From NCBI RefSeq assembly GCF_000002875.2, contig NC_009400.2, positions 313,840 to 377,839 on the forward strand: a stretch of 64,000 nt of DNA, in the 5' to 3' direction. The notes under the pieces are model-generated. The model was not told where the DNA came from and ran no database searches. It worked only from the letters and a program-made list of their open reading frames with translations. A program made the position numbers and the translations under genes. This stretch comes from Leishmania infantum JPCM5 (lineage: Eukaryota; Euglenozoa; Kinetoplastea; Trypanosomatida; Trypanosomatidae). Shown here in pieces: positions 51,766-62,895 of the stretch; position 1 is the first letter of the stretch, and every line of letters starts with the position of its first letter.

Positions 51766-53175
51766 ATGTCGACGGCGGGTCGGTACAAGCACGTCGTGAA
51801 GCTCGGTGAGGGCACGTACGGCAGCGTCTACAAGGGCACGGAGATTCAAACGGGCAAGGTGGTCGCGTTCAAGCGCATGGTGGTGACTAGCGATGACGAG
51901 GGCGTCCCCGGCGCCGCCATCCGCGAGATCTGCCTGCTGAAGGAGCTTCGGCACGACAACGTGGTAGACCTCTTTGAGGTTCTCTTCGAACCGCCCAAGA
52001 TCACCATGATCTTTGAGCTGTGCGACTGCGACCTGAAGCGTTTCATGGAGTCGAGGCCGAAGCGCTTGCTGGATGCCGAGGCGGAGATGCGGCCCATTCT
52101 GAAGCAGATCTTCATCGGGCTCGAGTATCTGCACAGTCGTAGCGTGGTGCATCGCGACATGAAGCCGCAGAACATTTTCGTAAACGTGCGCGCGCCAGAC
52201 TTTGCGGCGTTGACGGCCTCTCCATCCTCTCGCCAAGATCACCTGCAGCCACCCCCATTCAGCGGCGTCCCGACCGCTGTTGGCGGAGACGTGCAGTCGG
52301 CCGCAGGGAGCGATGGGCGTCCAAACCCGTTTGCCGGAGCGGACAGCGTCCCGCCGTGGGAGGCGGCGGCGGCGGCACCGAGTAACACACCAAACCAGCT
52401 CATTGTGAAGATTGGCGACTTTGGTCTGGCGCGTGTAGAGGAGATCCCGGTGAAGAAGTATTCGCACGAGGTGGTGACGCTGTGGTACCGCAGCCCTGAT
52501 GTACTGATGGGATCGGCGCTGTACTCCTATCCAGTCGACATATGGTCCATGGGAGCCATCTTTTTCGAAATGGCAACAAGCAAGGTGCTTTTTAGCGGAC
52601 GCCACGAGGACGAGCAGCTACTGCGCATGTTCTGGCTGTTAGGCTCACCGACGCGAGAGACGTGGCCGTCCATGCTCTCCTACCCCGGAGCGATGGAGCG
52701 GCTCGAGCGTGCATCGCGCGCGGCAGCGGAGCGGCCCGACTTGCGTTTCGGCAGCGAAGTGTACGTGCAGCAGCAGCAGCAGCCGCCCTCCTCGCAGTCC
52801 CACAGCGGAGGCCGTGCTCCAGACCTTCTCACACAGATTGCGCACAAGCGCTTCTACCACAGCTTGAAGGCCATTCAGCAGCGAGAGGAGAGCGCTCGCA
52901 GCTCATCCAACACGTACCAACTTCCCGTCGAGCTGTGGTTTGACCGCCCGCTGTTCGGCGAGTACATGTCCGCCACTGGCTTTGATAGTTGCGTGACGGC
53001 AGAGGGAGTGAACCTTCTGCGCCAGTGCCTCCTGTATGAGCCGAATCATCGCATCACGGCAGCCGCGGCGGTCCGCCACGCGTACCTGCACGCCGTGTCC
53101 GTCCCCACAGCCGGCGCGTTGGACGTCCTCATGACCTCTTTGCTGCAGACGATGGAGGCCTGTCACCTGCTGTGA
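51766..53175 (+). CDS. CRK4: cdc2-related protein kinase (CRK4-like) with two inserts
   Basis: 469 residues from ATG 51766. CDK features in order: glycine loop GEGTYGSV (14-21), Lys36 in AFK, PSTAIRE-type helix PGAAIRE (48-54), catalytic loop HRDMKPQN (129-136), DFGLA (218-222), and LWYRSPDVLMGS (239-250) with DIWSMGAIF. All catalytic residues are present. The GTYG threonine/tyrosine pair that is inhibited by phosphorylation in cyclin-dependent kinases is conserved. Two inserts are unusual: about 70 Pro/Ala/Ser-rich residues between the catalytic loop and DFG (~141-210), and about 75 residues including a poly-Gln stretch in the region after helix G (~308-385). Large kinase-domain inserts are a known feature of trypanosomatid CRK4, and from memory its T. 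brucei gene lies near the calflagin cluster, which fits this window. Kinase class firm; CRK4 name moderate. Confidence 0.88.
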   Translation: MSTAGRYKHVVKLGEGTYGSVYKGTEIQTGKVVAFKRMVVTSDDEGVPGAAIREICLLKELRHDNVVDLFEVLFEPPKITMIFELCDCDLKRFMESRPKRLLDAEAEMRPILKQIFIGLEYLHSRSVVHRDMKPQNIFVNVRAPDFAALTASPSSRQDHLQPPPFSGVPTAVGGDVQSAAGSDGRPNPFAGADSVPPWEAAAAAPSNTPNQLIVKIGDFGLARVEEIPVKKYSHEVVTLWYRSPDVLMGSALYSYPVDIWSMGAIFFEMATSKVLFSGRHEDEQLLRMFWLLGSPTRETWPSMLSYPGAMERLERASRAAAERPDLRFGSEVYVQQQQQPPSSQSHSGGRAPDLLTQIAHKRFYHSLKAIQQREESARSSSNTYQLPVELWFDRPLFGEYMSATGFDSCVTAEGVNLLRQCLLYEPNHRITAAAAVRHAYLHAVSVPTAGALDVLMTSLLQTMEACHLL

Positions 53176-55406
53176 TGACTGCGGACTAGTTGGAGAGGGA
53201 AGGGAGGGGCTGGCGATGGTCGGCGCCCTAGAGGGAAGCTGCCGCCATCTTTGTGCTGTGGGTGATGTATGAGCACTCGTGATTACGTCCTCGTTTCACG
53301 TCCACGCGTTGTATGTATTCCTTTTTGTTTCGTTGTGGTTCTGTAGCAGCTGCTCTGCTTATCAGCGTGCCCCTTCCACACACCATCCGTCTCTCTCTGT
53401 GTAGCTCTCCTGCGCTGCGCCACCCTCATACGCTCGCACAAACTCACGAGCATGCAGAAGGCAGAAATGGAGTCGACCGGTGGGCTCTGCATGCACTCCT
53501 CGTTTTCTCGTGGTGGCATCCGGCGCACAGTGCGGCGTCGACGAAGATAGAGTCAGCTCCCTTTTCTCCATAGCGAGAGCGAGCGGATACTCTCCCCCTC
53601 TATCTCCTCAATAGAACGAAAGAGTCGACAATGGAGGACCACGAGTGACATGCAGGAGCCAGGAATGAGGGCAGAGCGAAATGGCGATGAGGTGCACGCT
53701 GGTGGAGGGAGGGGGTATCTTAATCTGCGCCATGCGGCGCGAAAATCGGACAGGGAGAATTGGGAGAGAGTAAAGAGCGGCTCTGCTTCTCCTTCGCGTT
53801 TGAGGGGGCGCTCAAAGGACGCTGTAAGGCGACATCGCTGCTGTGCGCAGAGGAGCACCACACCTGTCTTGTGTGGCATTCTCTCTGTCTTCCCCCTCCG
53901 TCGCTTCTTGTGCGGCTGCGGCGTCAGAGGAGGGAGGTGTACACGCCATCACACGTAAGGAGCACTTTGTAGAGAGAGAGAGGAGCAGAAAACAAAAAGA
54001 AGTGAGAAGCGCGTGAACTGAGAGCACTCCAGAGAAGAGGAAAAAAAAACGCGTCAGGGAGAGAGGGCGCGAGCACCTTCGCACACTTGCATCTCCGCCC
54101 CTCTTCCCCTCTCCCTACCTCCTCCGTTTCGTTTCTCATTCTTGTGTTTGACCGTTTCGCTGTCCACCTGTTCTTACTATCACCCATGCCCCCGCCTCTT
54201 ACCTATGTTTTTATTTGCTTCGGATTCTTCATTTTAGTTTTGTTTCCCCGTTTCGGTCAGTTTTCAATGCTGTTTCAGTGGCTGTAGATCTCTCTCTTGC
54301 CGTTCTCCTCTCTCTGCGCGTGTGCGTTCTTGCTTCGCTGTGCGGTTTCTCTCTATCCGTGCTCTCTTCTCGCCTCCTCATCTCTCTCTGTATACGTCTT
54401 GGGTTGCTGTCTAGTGTTCTCAATGTGTGACGTCTGTTGTCCGCGCTCGAGTGTGCTGCGTTGTGGTTGTTCTCTCTCGGCTGTCTCTCTATCTTTCCTT
54501 CCGCTTGTGGTGGCGCACGTTCGCTGCTGACGCCGCCGTGGCCCCCCCTCCTCTCCCCCCTTCCTTTCTCTTCCCCACCGGCGCCCATTGCCCGCATACT
54601 CCGTAGCTTCGTCGTGCCTTTGGCATTTCTTTTTTTTTCTCGCTCCACCGTTCTCTCTCTCCTGTCTCTCGGCCCCCTGCCGCTGTGCGATCCACGGCGT
54701 AATGTAAACGGAGCACGAACACACACGAACACACACAAGCAAGCAGACGGTGGAAACGCTGCTGAGGAGTGCACAGGTGCTCTTAGGCGTGAGCCTCTCT
54801 TCAGCGAAAGGGATGCGGTGGAATGTCCATCGACAGGCGGACGAGACAGCGCCATATACCGTGAAGTGGACCGTTGTGTGTGTTTGCATTTCCATGTGTC
54901 GGGGGTTGCACGCGCTGAAGCCTTTGGTTTGCTTGTCGTTGCCCGAGCGCGCTGGTGACAGCCACCGATTTCCGCTGCGCATACATGTCGCCTTCTCCCC
55001 AAAAAGGCGCGGCACCTTCTTGCCCGGCGCATGCTTGTCTGCGTGTGTGCGTGTTCAAATGCGCAAGGCCGGAGTAACGAGAGGAGTGAGGGAGGAGGGA
55101 ACCTGTCCGCTGACGAACCGCACCGCGTCTGCTCCGCTTCTAGAAGCAGGTGGGCTGCCCCTCGCCCTCAGTTTCACGTAACCTAGTATGCCGGACGGCT
55201 CACCCTCCCATCTTCTTTCTGACGCCTTTCTGCCTTTCGGGGCTTCGCTGTGGCACTCAGGGCGCAGAACCGCTTCTGGGCACTGTCTTAAAGGTACCCA
55301 GTCTTCATCAACTACTCACCCACCTCCATCAAAAACCAGCGCGGTGACCTGCAGAGGATCACTTGCACTCTGATGCCGCCACATAGCCGCCCGCGAGTCC
55401 TTACCG
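53176..55406. other. Intergenic between CRK and Stealth genes
   Basis: 2.2 kb with no supported gene. The plus strand is strongly CT-rich at 54090-54700. Open frames here, including a 267-codon minus-strand one, are Arg/Glu-rich translations of that skew. A likely splice acceptor for the next gene is at 55259-55260. Confidence 0.6.
55259..55260 (+). promoter_or_regulatory. Candidate trans-splice acceptor for Stealth gene 1
   Basis: Pyrimidine-rich stretch CATCTTCTTTCTGACGCC and further TTTCTGCCTTTC, then CACTCAG; AG at 55259-55260, about 147 bases before the ATG. Confidence 0.45.
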
Positions 55407-57819
55407 ATGTGGCGGAAGCGGCCTACATGGGCTCTCAGGCCCTGGCACCCCACACGACAAGCACGGCTACCTTCAAACTGGCGCGCACAGCGATGCTTCC
55501 GAAGCACCGTTCTCGCCGTCTGTGTGGTTGCAACCGTTCTGCTCCTCATGGTGCATCGCCCGCCCACCTGTGCCACTGTTCCTGGGATTTGCAGCGCCAC
55601 TACGGAGCTAGCGACCGGTGCAGCGGCCGTGGCCAACATTGCGAGTACCTCTCACCCATCCTACATCAACATCCTACACTCACAGGATCGGCGAACGGCG
55701 CGGCCAGCGCCCGTTTTCGAAGACGCCGCGAGGCAGTACGAAGAGGGCGAGTACGTCCCAGAGGAGCCGCACCTCCTGCCTGGGCTGCAGATCCAGCGAC
55801 GCACCTTCACGCCGGCGGAGCTGCTTGAGCGCTTCGGCGACACGGACATCATCTACAGCTTCGTCAACGGCAGCGAGGCGAACCACTGCTACCGCAAAGT
55901 CATGTCGATGTGGTGCTTACCAAAACTACGGCACCTGGAAAACGCGACGTACTGGGAGGGCGGTCGCCTCCCTCCTGCGTGGCAGAGCATGATGGCGAGC
56001 AACACGCCGACGTGCCTGCCTCCCTACCTGCGAAATGCGTACGCCAACATTCACTCGACGCGCGACTTCGTCGCCATGGTGGCGGGTAACGCACGGCCTG
56101 GCATTGGCGATCGCGAGACGGACGAGCTGCGGCACAGCCTGCGCAGCGTGGAGCAGCACGTGCGGTGGCACCGCGGCCGCGTGGTGATGGTGTCGCCCGG
56201 GCACCACCCGACGTGGGTGGACGGCGCGAAGAACTTCCTTGCTGGGATGTGCGGCGGTGCGCGCGTGCAGGCGCTGCGGTCGAGCGGGACGCACCTGCGC
56301 GTGACGACTGTGCACCAGGACGCCGTGATGCCGTACGGGATGCGGCTGACGGTGGACTCGCACGTGATCGAGCAGCACCTGTGAAGCGTGCGCAACATGN
56401 NNNNNNNNNNNNNNNNNNNNNNNNNNNNNNNNNNNNNNNNNNNNNNNNNNNNNNNNNNNNNNNNNNNNNNNNNNNNNNNNNNNNNNNNNNNNNNNNNNNN
56501 ATGCTGCGTACGCGCACGTTCCTGCGTCCATGCCGCCGACGGCACTGCCGCGTCGCCATCGCCGATACGCCACCCACGCGCCGTTCGTGTACTGCACGAA
56601 CATGCACCGGTTCCTGCAGACGCGGTACGCGGCGGAGTTTGCCTACAACTCCCTGCATCACCGAAGGCGAAGCGCCCGAGACCTCTATGTCCCGTTTGTG
56701 TACAACGCCTTCATCATGGCGCGGCCGTGGCAGGCGTCGCCGAAGTTCCTGCCGTACCTGCTGGAGCTGCACCGGAGCCGACGACAGGGGCGGGCGGACG
56801 CGATGCCGCCGACGGAGATCGTGCTGGACAACGTCGACGGCTGCGGCCCCGCATCGCTTCGCGGCGGCTTTATGGCCTCCGAGTGCGTGTTTGCCAAGTT
56901 CCTAGATAACACGACTTCGAACGAGGCGGTGGTGGAGCGCGTGCGGCAGGTGAACCCGCTGTACTTCAACATCAACGCCGGGTTCAGCAGCGCGGAGGCT
57001 GCGGACCAGCTGCGCCGCTTCCTGCACGGCAAGTTTCCGACTCCGGTGTACCTGGAGGTGGGCGGAGCCCCGCCCCCCGGCGAGGGCCTCGTAGACGGCG
57101 CGGGGGAGGTGGTGGGCGGCAGGACGAGGGCTGCCGGGGCCGCCGCGGCTGCTGAGGAGGAAGCGCTGTCGAGGCTGTTTGGCGACCTGATGGCGCTGCC
57201 GGTGGTGGGCGTTGTGTCGTACGAGGAGGGCGTGTGCCCGCTTGTGCGGAGCCTTGCGCTTGCGTTCGCGGGGCACCACCGTGGCGGCGTGCGTGTGAGC
57301 GTGGAGCAGCACGGCGGCGCGGCGCTGCGTGAGGCGCGCGCTGCGCTTGGGCACCGCGTGGTGAGCGCGATGCCTGCGCCTGCGTGCGCGTACAAGGAGC
57401 AGGTGAGCGTGGACCCCGCGGCACGGGGTGAGAGCGTTGCCGAGATTGCCCGGCGCGCCATGGGTGAAATGCGGGGCGGCGTGGAGCTGCCGTCGACGTG
57501 CGGCGCCGGCGGCGCTGGGCTGCGCGTGCGCGGGTTCGTGGTGGACGCGCGGACGCGCGGGGCGCCTGTGCGGAGCGCTGCTGCGCTGCGGGACGCGCTT
57601 GCGGTGCCTGCGCAGACGCTGTCGCTGGAGGACTTCCGCGCCGTTGCTGTTGGGCCGTCGGAGGGCGACGTGGTGCTGGTTGTGTCGCGCGAGGACGCGG
57701 AGGCGAAGGCGGTGCACTGGGTGAATGGGGCGTCGGAGAGTGACCTGCTTGTGACGTACCCGCTGCCGGTGGAGGCGTACGAGGACGTGGGCGCGGAGGT
57801 GCGGTGGTCGGTGCCGTAG
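55407..57819 (+). CDS. Stealth-family sugar-phosphate transferase 1, interrupted by stop and assembly gap
   Basis: ATG 55407 (MWRKRPTWAL). Residues 33-49 form one hydrophobic segment after a basic stretch, so this is a type II, probably Golgi, membrane protein. Stealth conserved regions are visible: CR1 DIIYSFVNGSE (147-157), CR2 DRETDELRHSLRSVEQHV (235-252) with VVMVSPGHHPTWV. The frame hits TGA at 56382-56384, 15 bases before 101 unknown bases (56400-56500). After the gap another frame is open from the first known base and carries CR3 (HAPFVYCTNMHRFL) and CR4 (PLYFNINAGF, then FLHGKFPTPVYLE), ending at 57819 with a very GC-rich tail of about 250 residues. Stealth enzymes transfer sugar 1-phosphates; in Leishmania, mannose-1-phosphate transfer to phosphoglycans is a natural candidate role. 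The stop may be an assembly error or a real break. Confidence 0.8.
56400..56500. other. Assembly gap (101 N)
   Basis: Unknown bases inside the first Stealth gene, between conserved regions 2 and 3. The true length is not known, so reading-frame continuity across it cannot be judged. Confidence 0.99.
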
Positions 57820-60800
57820 TGGTCTCTGTTCTATGTGTAGCGGGCAAGCGGCGGGAATCGAGGCGAAGGATGGCCCGGGAGGTAATGAGGAGGGGGATGA
57901 TGAAACGGCAGCGCAGTATTCTAGCACGGAGAGGTCCTGGCCGGTTCCGACTGCGGGCCACTTGCACTCCAGCCTGCACCTTTGCCGCACTGTCCTTGTG
58001 GGGATCCACTGAAGTAATGGAGTGTATGAGAGCTATTTTCGTAGGGTGCTTCGTGGACAGGTATGTAGGTGACTACTGTGTTAAGGCCGGTGCGCAGTCT
58101 GTGCGTCTTCGTGACCTCACGCTTGCTGTTGCGCTCCCAGGATTGCCGGGCGTGTTGGTGATTTGATGTGGTGTTGTGCTGAGTATGCATGGAAGGGACG
58201 AATGTGCATCGGTGTGTGGCATGGCATAGCCGTGCCGGTTTTGAGCGCGCCACTTGACTGGCAGAGGAAATTCGAAGGTGGGCGGACGAAAGCTGAACAC
58301 AGGGCGATTGCGTTCGCATGGATTAGGAGGGCGATGCCGGACGAAGGCAAGTTAGGTCTGTGTGTGTCTGTGCACGGAGCCGCATGGGTGCAGGGGAAGG
58401 GGGCTGGCACGTTCTCACTCCACTTCTCCCCGCCCCCGCCTCCCATTCACCCACGTGTTGTCTAAGCCTTTGCGCAGGCTGCGAATGTCCGGCGAAGGCG
58501 GTGCAGCGCTGCCGACCCTCCAAAAACAATCGCCCGTAGAATGAGAGTTTGCGATCAGAAGCGCGACCACACCCCTCGCCTGCCCACCACGCGCTTGTAT
58601 GTGCGCGTGTCTGTAGGTAGAGGTGCTCGTCGCCCCCCCCTCCCTCCTTTATATACACACGCACATATGTAGTCGATATGCACTACAGCCATATGCCCAT
58701 GATACGTCCAAGGTATGCACATGTATGCGCAGCGCTTTATCGCTGTTTTCAGCTTTCCATTTCTTTCTGATGATTTCATATCGAATACGCCAAAGCATGG
58801 TGCGGCCGCGCTGCGCCATGCATCATGCCTTGCTGTCGTTGTTCTTGCAGCCGCGTGGGGTTCCAGATGAAAAATGGGGGCGGCGAGGAGGAAAAGAGAA
58901 AACACACAAGACGCATGTTTTGTTTTCGGTTCTCTTGTGCGCTCCTCGCTGGAAGACACAACATTTGTACGTCGACGTTCTCCGTGATGCTCGTGGCACC
59001 CGCACATGCGGCCATGAGCTCTTCGTCCTTTCTTGCTGGAATATGCTCGGTACGTTATCACTGCCTCATCACTGTTTCAGTGCAGTTCTCACATCGCTGT
59101 TTACTGCCGTCTTGCATCTCCGTCTGCATCGCGTTGCCATCCGCGTGCCACCAAGCGACTTCCCAGTTCCCAGTTTTGTGAAGAAGCAGGCACACCGACA
59201 ACTTACCCCCTCCCCCGGTGGTTTTGAGCGGGTGGCACTGTCTGCACGGACTGCGCAACAAGAGAGGTACCCACACGAAAATGTCTAAGTGCACGCGCGA
59301 CGGCGCAAGAGTGTTTCATGGCCCGTCTCGCGAGTAGCGTGATGTCTGCGTGTGCTCTCTCTCACATGGAGAGATATTGGAGTTCTGTTCGACCAGTGTG
59401 CCACCGGTGCTACTCCCGTCGCTGCTAGTGGAATGTGGTGTGGTCCTGGCCACAGGTCTGCCTAAAAGGATCAATGCGGCCCGCAAGCGTAGCAGAGACG
59501 TGGCCCAACTTGTTCGCTTAAACGTGAAGGAATGCTTAAAAGCGCTTGCGACTATCATGGAGCGCCAGGGATTGCACATCACGATCTTCTTTTACCGTAT
59601 ACCTCATTTACCTTTTTTTAACCACTCACGCGGCAATAAGTATTTTCAATTGCGTGGATCAGAGTGTGTGGCGGCCATGTCGTGAAGGACCGTGAGGCAC
59701 CAGTTGCCGTAGGCTCAAGAGGGACCGGAGGAAACAGTGAACCGCTGATGTTGATGACTGACATTGAACCGGGAAGCATCGCAGCAAGGTCTGCCAACTG
59801 GCTGGGTGGCTTCAGGTACACTATTTATAATGCTTTATGTGTTGGCATCTGACGTGGCACTGCTTGATATGCCGTGGCGTGGCCGCTTGCCGCCGTGTCG
59901 CTGCGGTTTTTCTGTGCGGGATGTAGTGGCTTCGCGTCTTGCTTCTCTTCCCCGCATGTGAGGACGGGACCTTCCACTGAAGGGTATGCGAAGGCGCCGA
60001 GCGCATCTCGGCACCCCTTACCCTACTGTTCTGCTGCACAGGTCTTTCATCTCTCCTCCTTTTTTTCTCTCGGCCCGTATGACGATATGGGTCTGCTCTC
60101 TTCTTTCCACCTATTTCTCCCTCCCTCCACGGCTCCACGAGTCGGCGTGAAATAATCAGCTGCTTTATCGATTCCGTCATCAGCTTCGTAGGGATGCAGT
60201 GAACCATCTTCTCCCCTTGAGCGACGCCTACATACCCCCAGCCTCTCCCACTGCTAAAGACACGCACACACTTCGACACAGAAACATGTATGCACGTGCG
60301 TCCATCTATATGCTCGTCTCTCTGGCCTGTCTTCTCTTTTTTTCTCGATAGGTGCGCCTTCACATTGAACCATTCCCCCTCTCTTGACACACTCTCCCCC
60401 TCTTTTTTCGGTTTATTAGCGCTGCCTATGGGCTTCGTGTTGTGTCGTGTCTCAGCTGGCTGACGGGTCCTCTTGCACCCCTGCCCCATTCCTTCGACAT
60501 CTCCTACCCCCTGACGTGTGCGCGTGGTTGTGCGCGCGTGCGCGTCCACTTGAAAAGTATGCAGCTTCGGTTGGGCGCAGCTTTACTTGTTTCTGTTTTC
60601 CCGGACCGCTACTTCAATAGGCGGGGTGGCGCATGCAGCCCAGACGTCGCGCGCGTCGACACAAAGACAGTCGGGGCCGCTGGGGCAGAAGGGTGCGTGC
60701 GCGCTGCGTCGCGAATAAAGGAGCGCAGAAAGAGGTGCTGCTGCCGTGTCTCTCTCTATTTGGTGAGCAGGGGTGGGATGGCGCAGGTCTGAGTAATGCA

Positions 60801-61978
60801 CACTTCCTTCCTCTTTTTCTTTGGTCCTTGGTAAGTCTCGGGCGACTGTATGAGGCCATGCCGCATTCATCGTGCGCATGTGTGCGCTGGCGCACGAGAT
60901 GCCATCTCTTGTGTTTTGCACCTATATGTGTTTCTCTGCTACTCTCGCTAGGACTGCAGTGGCATGTCCGACTCTGGCGCGCATGCGCAGCATGACCTCT
61001 CCGTGTCCTTTGCGCTTTATTTATTTTCTTCGTGGCTTCTCCTACCTGCCTCCCTCTCCATCTCTCTCTTTCGTCCGCCTTTTCCTTCGTCTCTTTTCCC
61101 TGGCATACGCCTCTACGGCACTGGATGAAGTCGACGGCTAGCCCCGTAGAGGATAACCTCTGCTGCGTCGTCCAGAGTCAACACGACCACGGGAGCGCAC
61201 GCCACATGGTGTTTGTGTGTGCATGTGAGTGCAACCCATGGAGGAAAAAGCGCAGACCACGTGCTCGAGCTCCTCTCCCAACACCCGCCTCCGCACCTGT
61301 GCAGCCTTGCTGTCGCCGCGCACTCTCTCTACCGCTCGGCCGTCCACAGCATCCTCCCCTCATTTTTTTTTCTCACTGCTTTGCTCCCTCTCTCGCCCCA
61401 ACACTTCCACCACCCTCACTGAGGGCGCGAGAGCGGCACTCGCGTGTAGTTGACGGAAGGATGAAGACGAAGGAGAGCTGTCGCGAGTGGCGGCGATGCA
61501 TGTGCTCATGGAGTGGCGGCTAGACAACAGCTGCGATGCGTGCCGCTGAACAGCTTTAAGAGAAACAAACCCGCATCCATCCTCCTGCCTACATGCATGT
61601 ATACTCTCGTGAAGGCGCGCATGGGATAGCGAATGTTGGCGGCTACCTCTCACTCTCTCGCCCCTTCCTACGCCAGCGGAGGAGTGTGCACCGGCCCCTG
61701 CGGGTGGAGGCACACGCATCTTTTTTTGTTCTGTGTACGCATTCTTCGAGACACAGCGGTGCGCCGAGGTCAGGGGAGAGGGGCGATCGATTCTCTTTCT
61801 CGTCCAGCGCAATCGCGGTGCTTGCTCTGCCTGTCAGTGCCACTTCTGACTTGCGTTCGCTTTGGGAATGCGCCCCAGTGACGTCATGGTCCTCTTCTCT
61901 CTCGTTGTTTCCACTCGCCATGCCTTTCGAGTAAGTCATGCCCCCCCTTCTGACGCCTCCACCCAGTGAGTCAGGAAG
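57820..61978. other. Large intergenic region (4.2 kb)
   Basis: Between the two Stealth genes. No convincing intact gene on either strand. CT-rich tracts are at 60040-60130, 60380-60420, 61040-61110 and 61360-61420. One protein-like remnant is listed separately (59350-59855). Confidence 0.5.
59350..59855 (+). pseudogene. Possible decayed coding remnant
   Basis: Two overlapping plus-strand frames have protein-like composition: one reads PKRINAARKRSRDVAQLVRL and ends at 59685. The other begins near 59664 and reads SEPLMLMTDIEPGSIAARSA, which resembles the turn region of a PDZ domain. A frameshift between them would join the two. No homologue recognised; could be chance. Confidence 0.22.
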
Positions 61979-62208
61979 CTGGAAGGACGAGCGGCTCCGC
62001 ACTCCCGTCCGTGCACACAGGCACAGGCATATACACGTACCGATGCGCTTGTATGGAGAGACGCGCTCTGCTCCCGCTGGCATGGCCCTCTCTGTGTAAG
62101 CGGCACGACCGCACACATGGCAGAGGTCGGGCCGACTGGGACGCGTGTGCCGACTCGGTCAATGGCCTCGGGTGTACCTCGCTCTCCCGCCTCTTCTATC
62201 TGCACGCC
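61979..62208 (+). repeat. SIDER-like interspersed repeat, copy 2
   Basis: About 230 bases matching the reverse complement of 11240-11470 with few differences (for example GGCATGG against GGTATGG, GCGGCACG against GCGGTACG). It ends at TCTATCTGCACGCC in both copies. Here it lies in sense orientation upstream of the second Stealth gene. Family assignment to SIDER is inferred from size, dispersion and orientation. Confidence 0.75.
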
Positions 62209-62895
62209 TGTCGCGCTGGCGAAGTATAGGCGATATTAGGATGCACACGTGTACACTCTCTGCGCTCCCTCCGTCCCTCTTCTCGCTCTTCTCTTGTCCC
62301 CCTCTCTCTCTGTGTGTGCGTCGTCGCCTCTGGCATCTCGCCGGCGAGCAGAACGACGACAAACCCGTCACACCACAGGCAGCACGCGGCGCAAGGGAGC
62401 CTGCCTAGACGGAGTCCATCTCCCCTTTCCTTTGATAGGGTAGAGGCGCGTGGTGAGGTCTCCGCGTCTTCTGCACCGCTTCCTCCCTCCATCCTACACC
62501 TTTTTCTTGTGTGTTGCGCCTCTTTCTCTCGCACACACTTGTGTTCTGGTTGCGCTTCTTTTCCGTGCCGCCGGCCGAGCCGTCCGCTCTGCTTCTTTCC
62601 TCTGCTCTCACCCCCCAACCTCCTCCGTCGCCTCTGTCTTGTTTCGTCGCGTGCATCTTCCAAAGACACGCCACACGTTCCTGCTTCACCCCTTCTCCTC
62701 TCCTCTCTCTTCTCGGTCTCACCGACAGCTGCCGTAGCTATCAAAGACCGCTTTACACGCGTCTACGGGTACCGAGTATACGCGTGTGCGTGCGTGCGTG
62801 CGTGCGTATGTGTGCCTGTCCGCCCTGTTGACCACGGACAGAGGCTGAACCACTACTGCCCCTCGATCGCTGCGGCTCTGTCGTGTCGTTGGCCA
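62209..62895. other. Upstream region of Stealth gene 2
   Basis: 0.7 kb, no gene. A strong pyrimidine tract (62680-62722) and a TGCG repeat (about 62787-62807) precede the ATG at 62896. Confidence 0.6.
62727..62728 (+). promoter_or_regulatory. Candidate trans-splice acceptor for Stealth gene 2
   Basis: First AG (ACCGACAG) after the CT-rich tract 62680-62722, 168 bases before the ATG. Confidence 0.6.

Noticed and set aside
54229..55032. 267-codon minus-strand frame
   Set aside because: Antisense to the array; Arg/Glu/Thr-rich translation of a CT-skewed UTR.
55900..56905. Frames spanning the N gap on both strands
   Set aside because: They are joined only because unknown bases contain no stop; they are shadows of the Stealth gene.
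56989..58009. 341- and 362-codon minus-strand frames opposite the Stealth C-terminus
   Set aside because: High GC removes stops on the opposite strand; Arg/Pro/His-rich shadows of the real coding frame.
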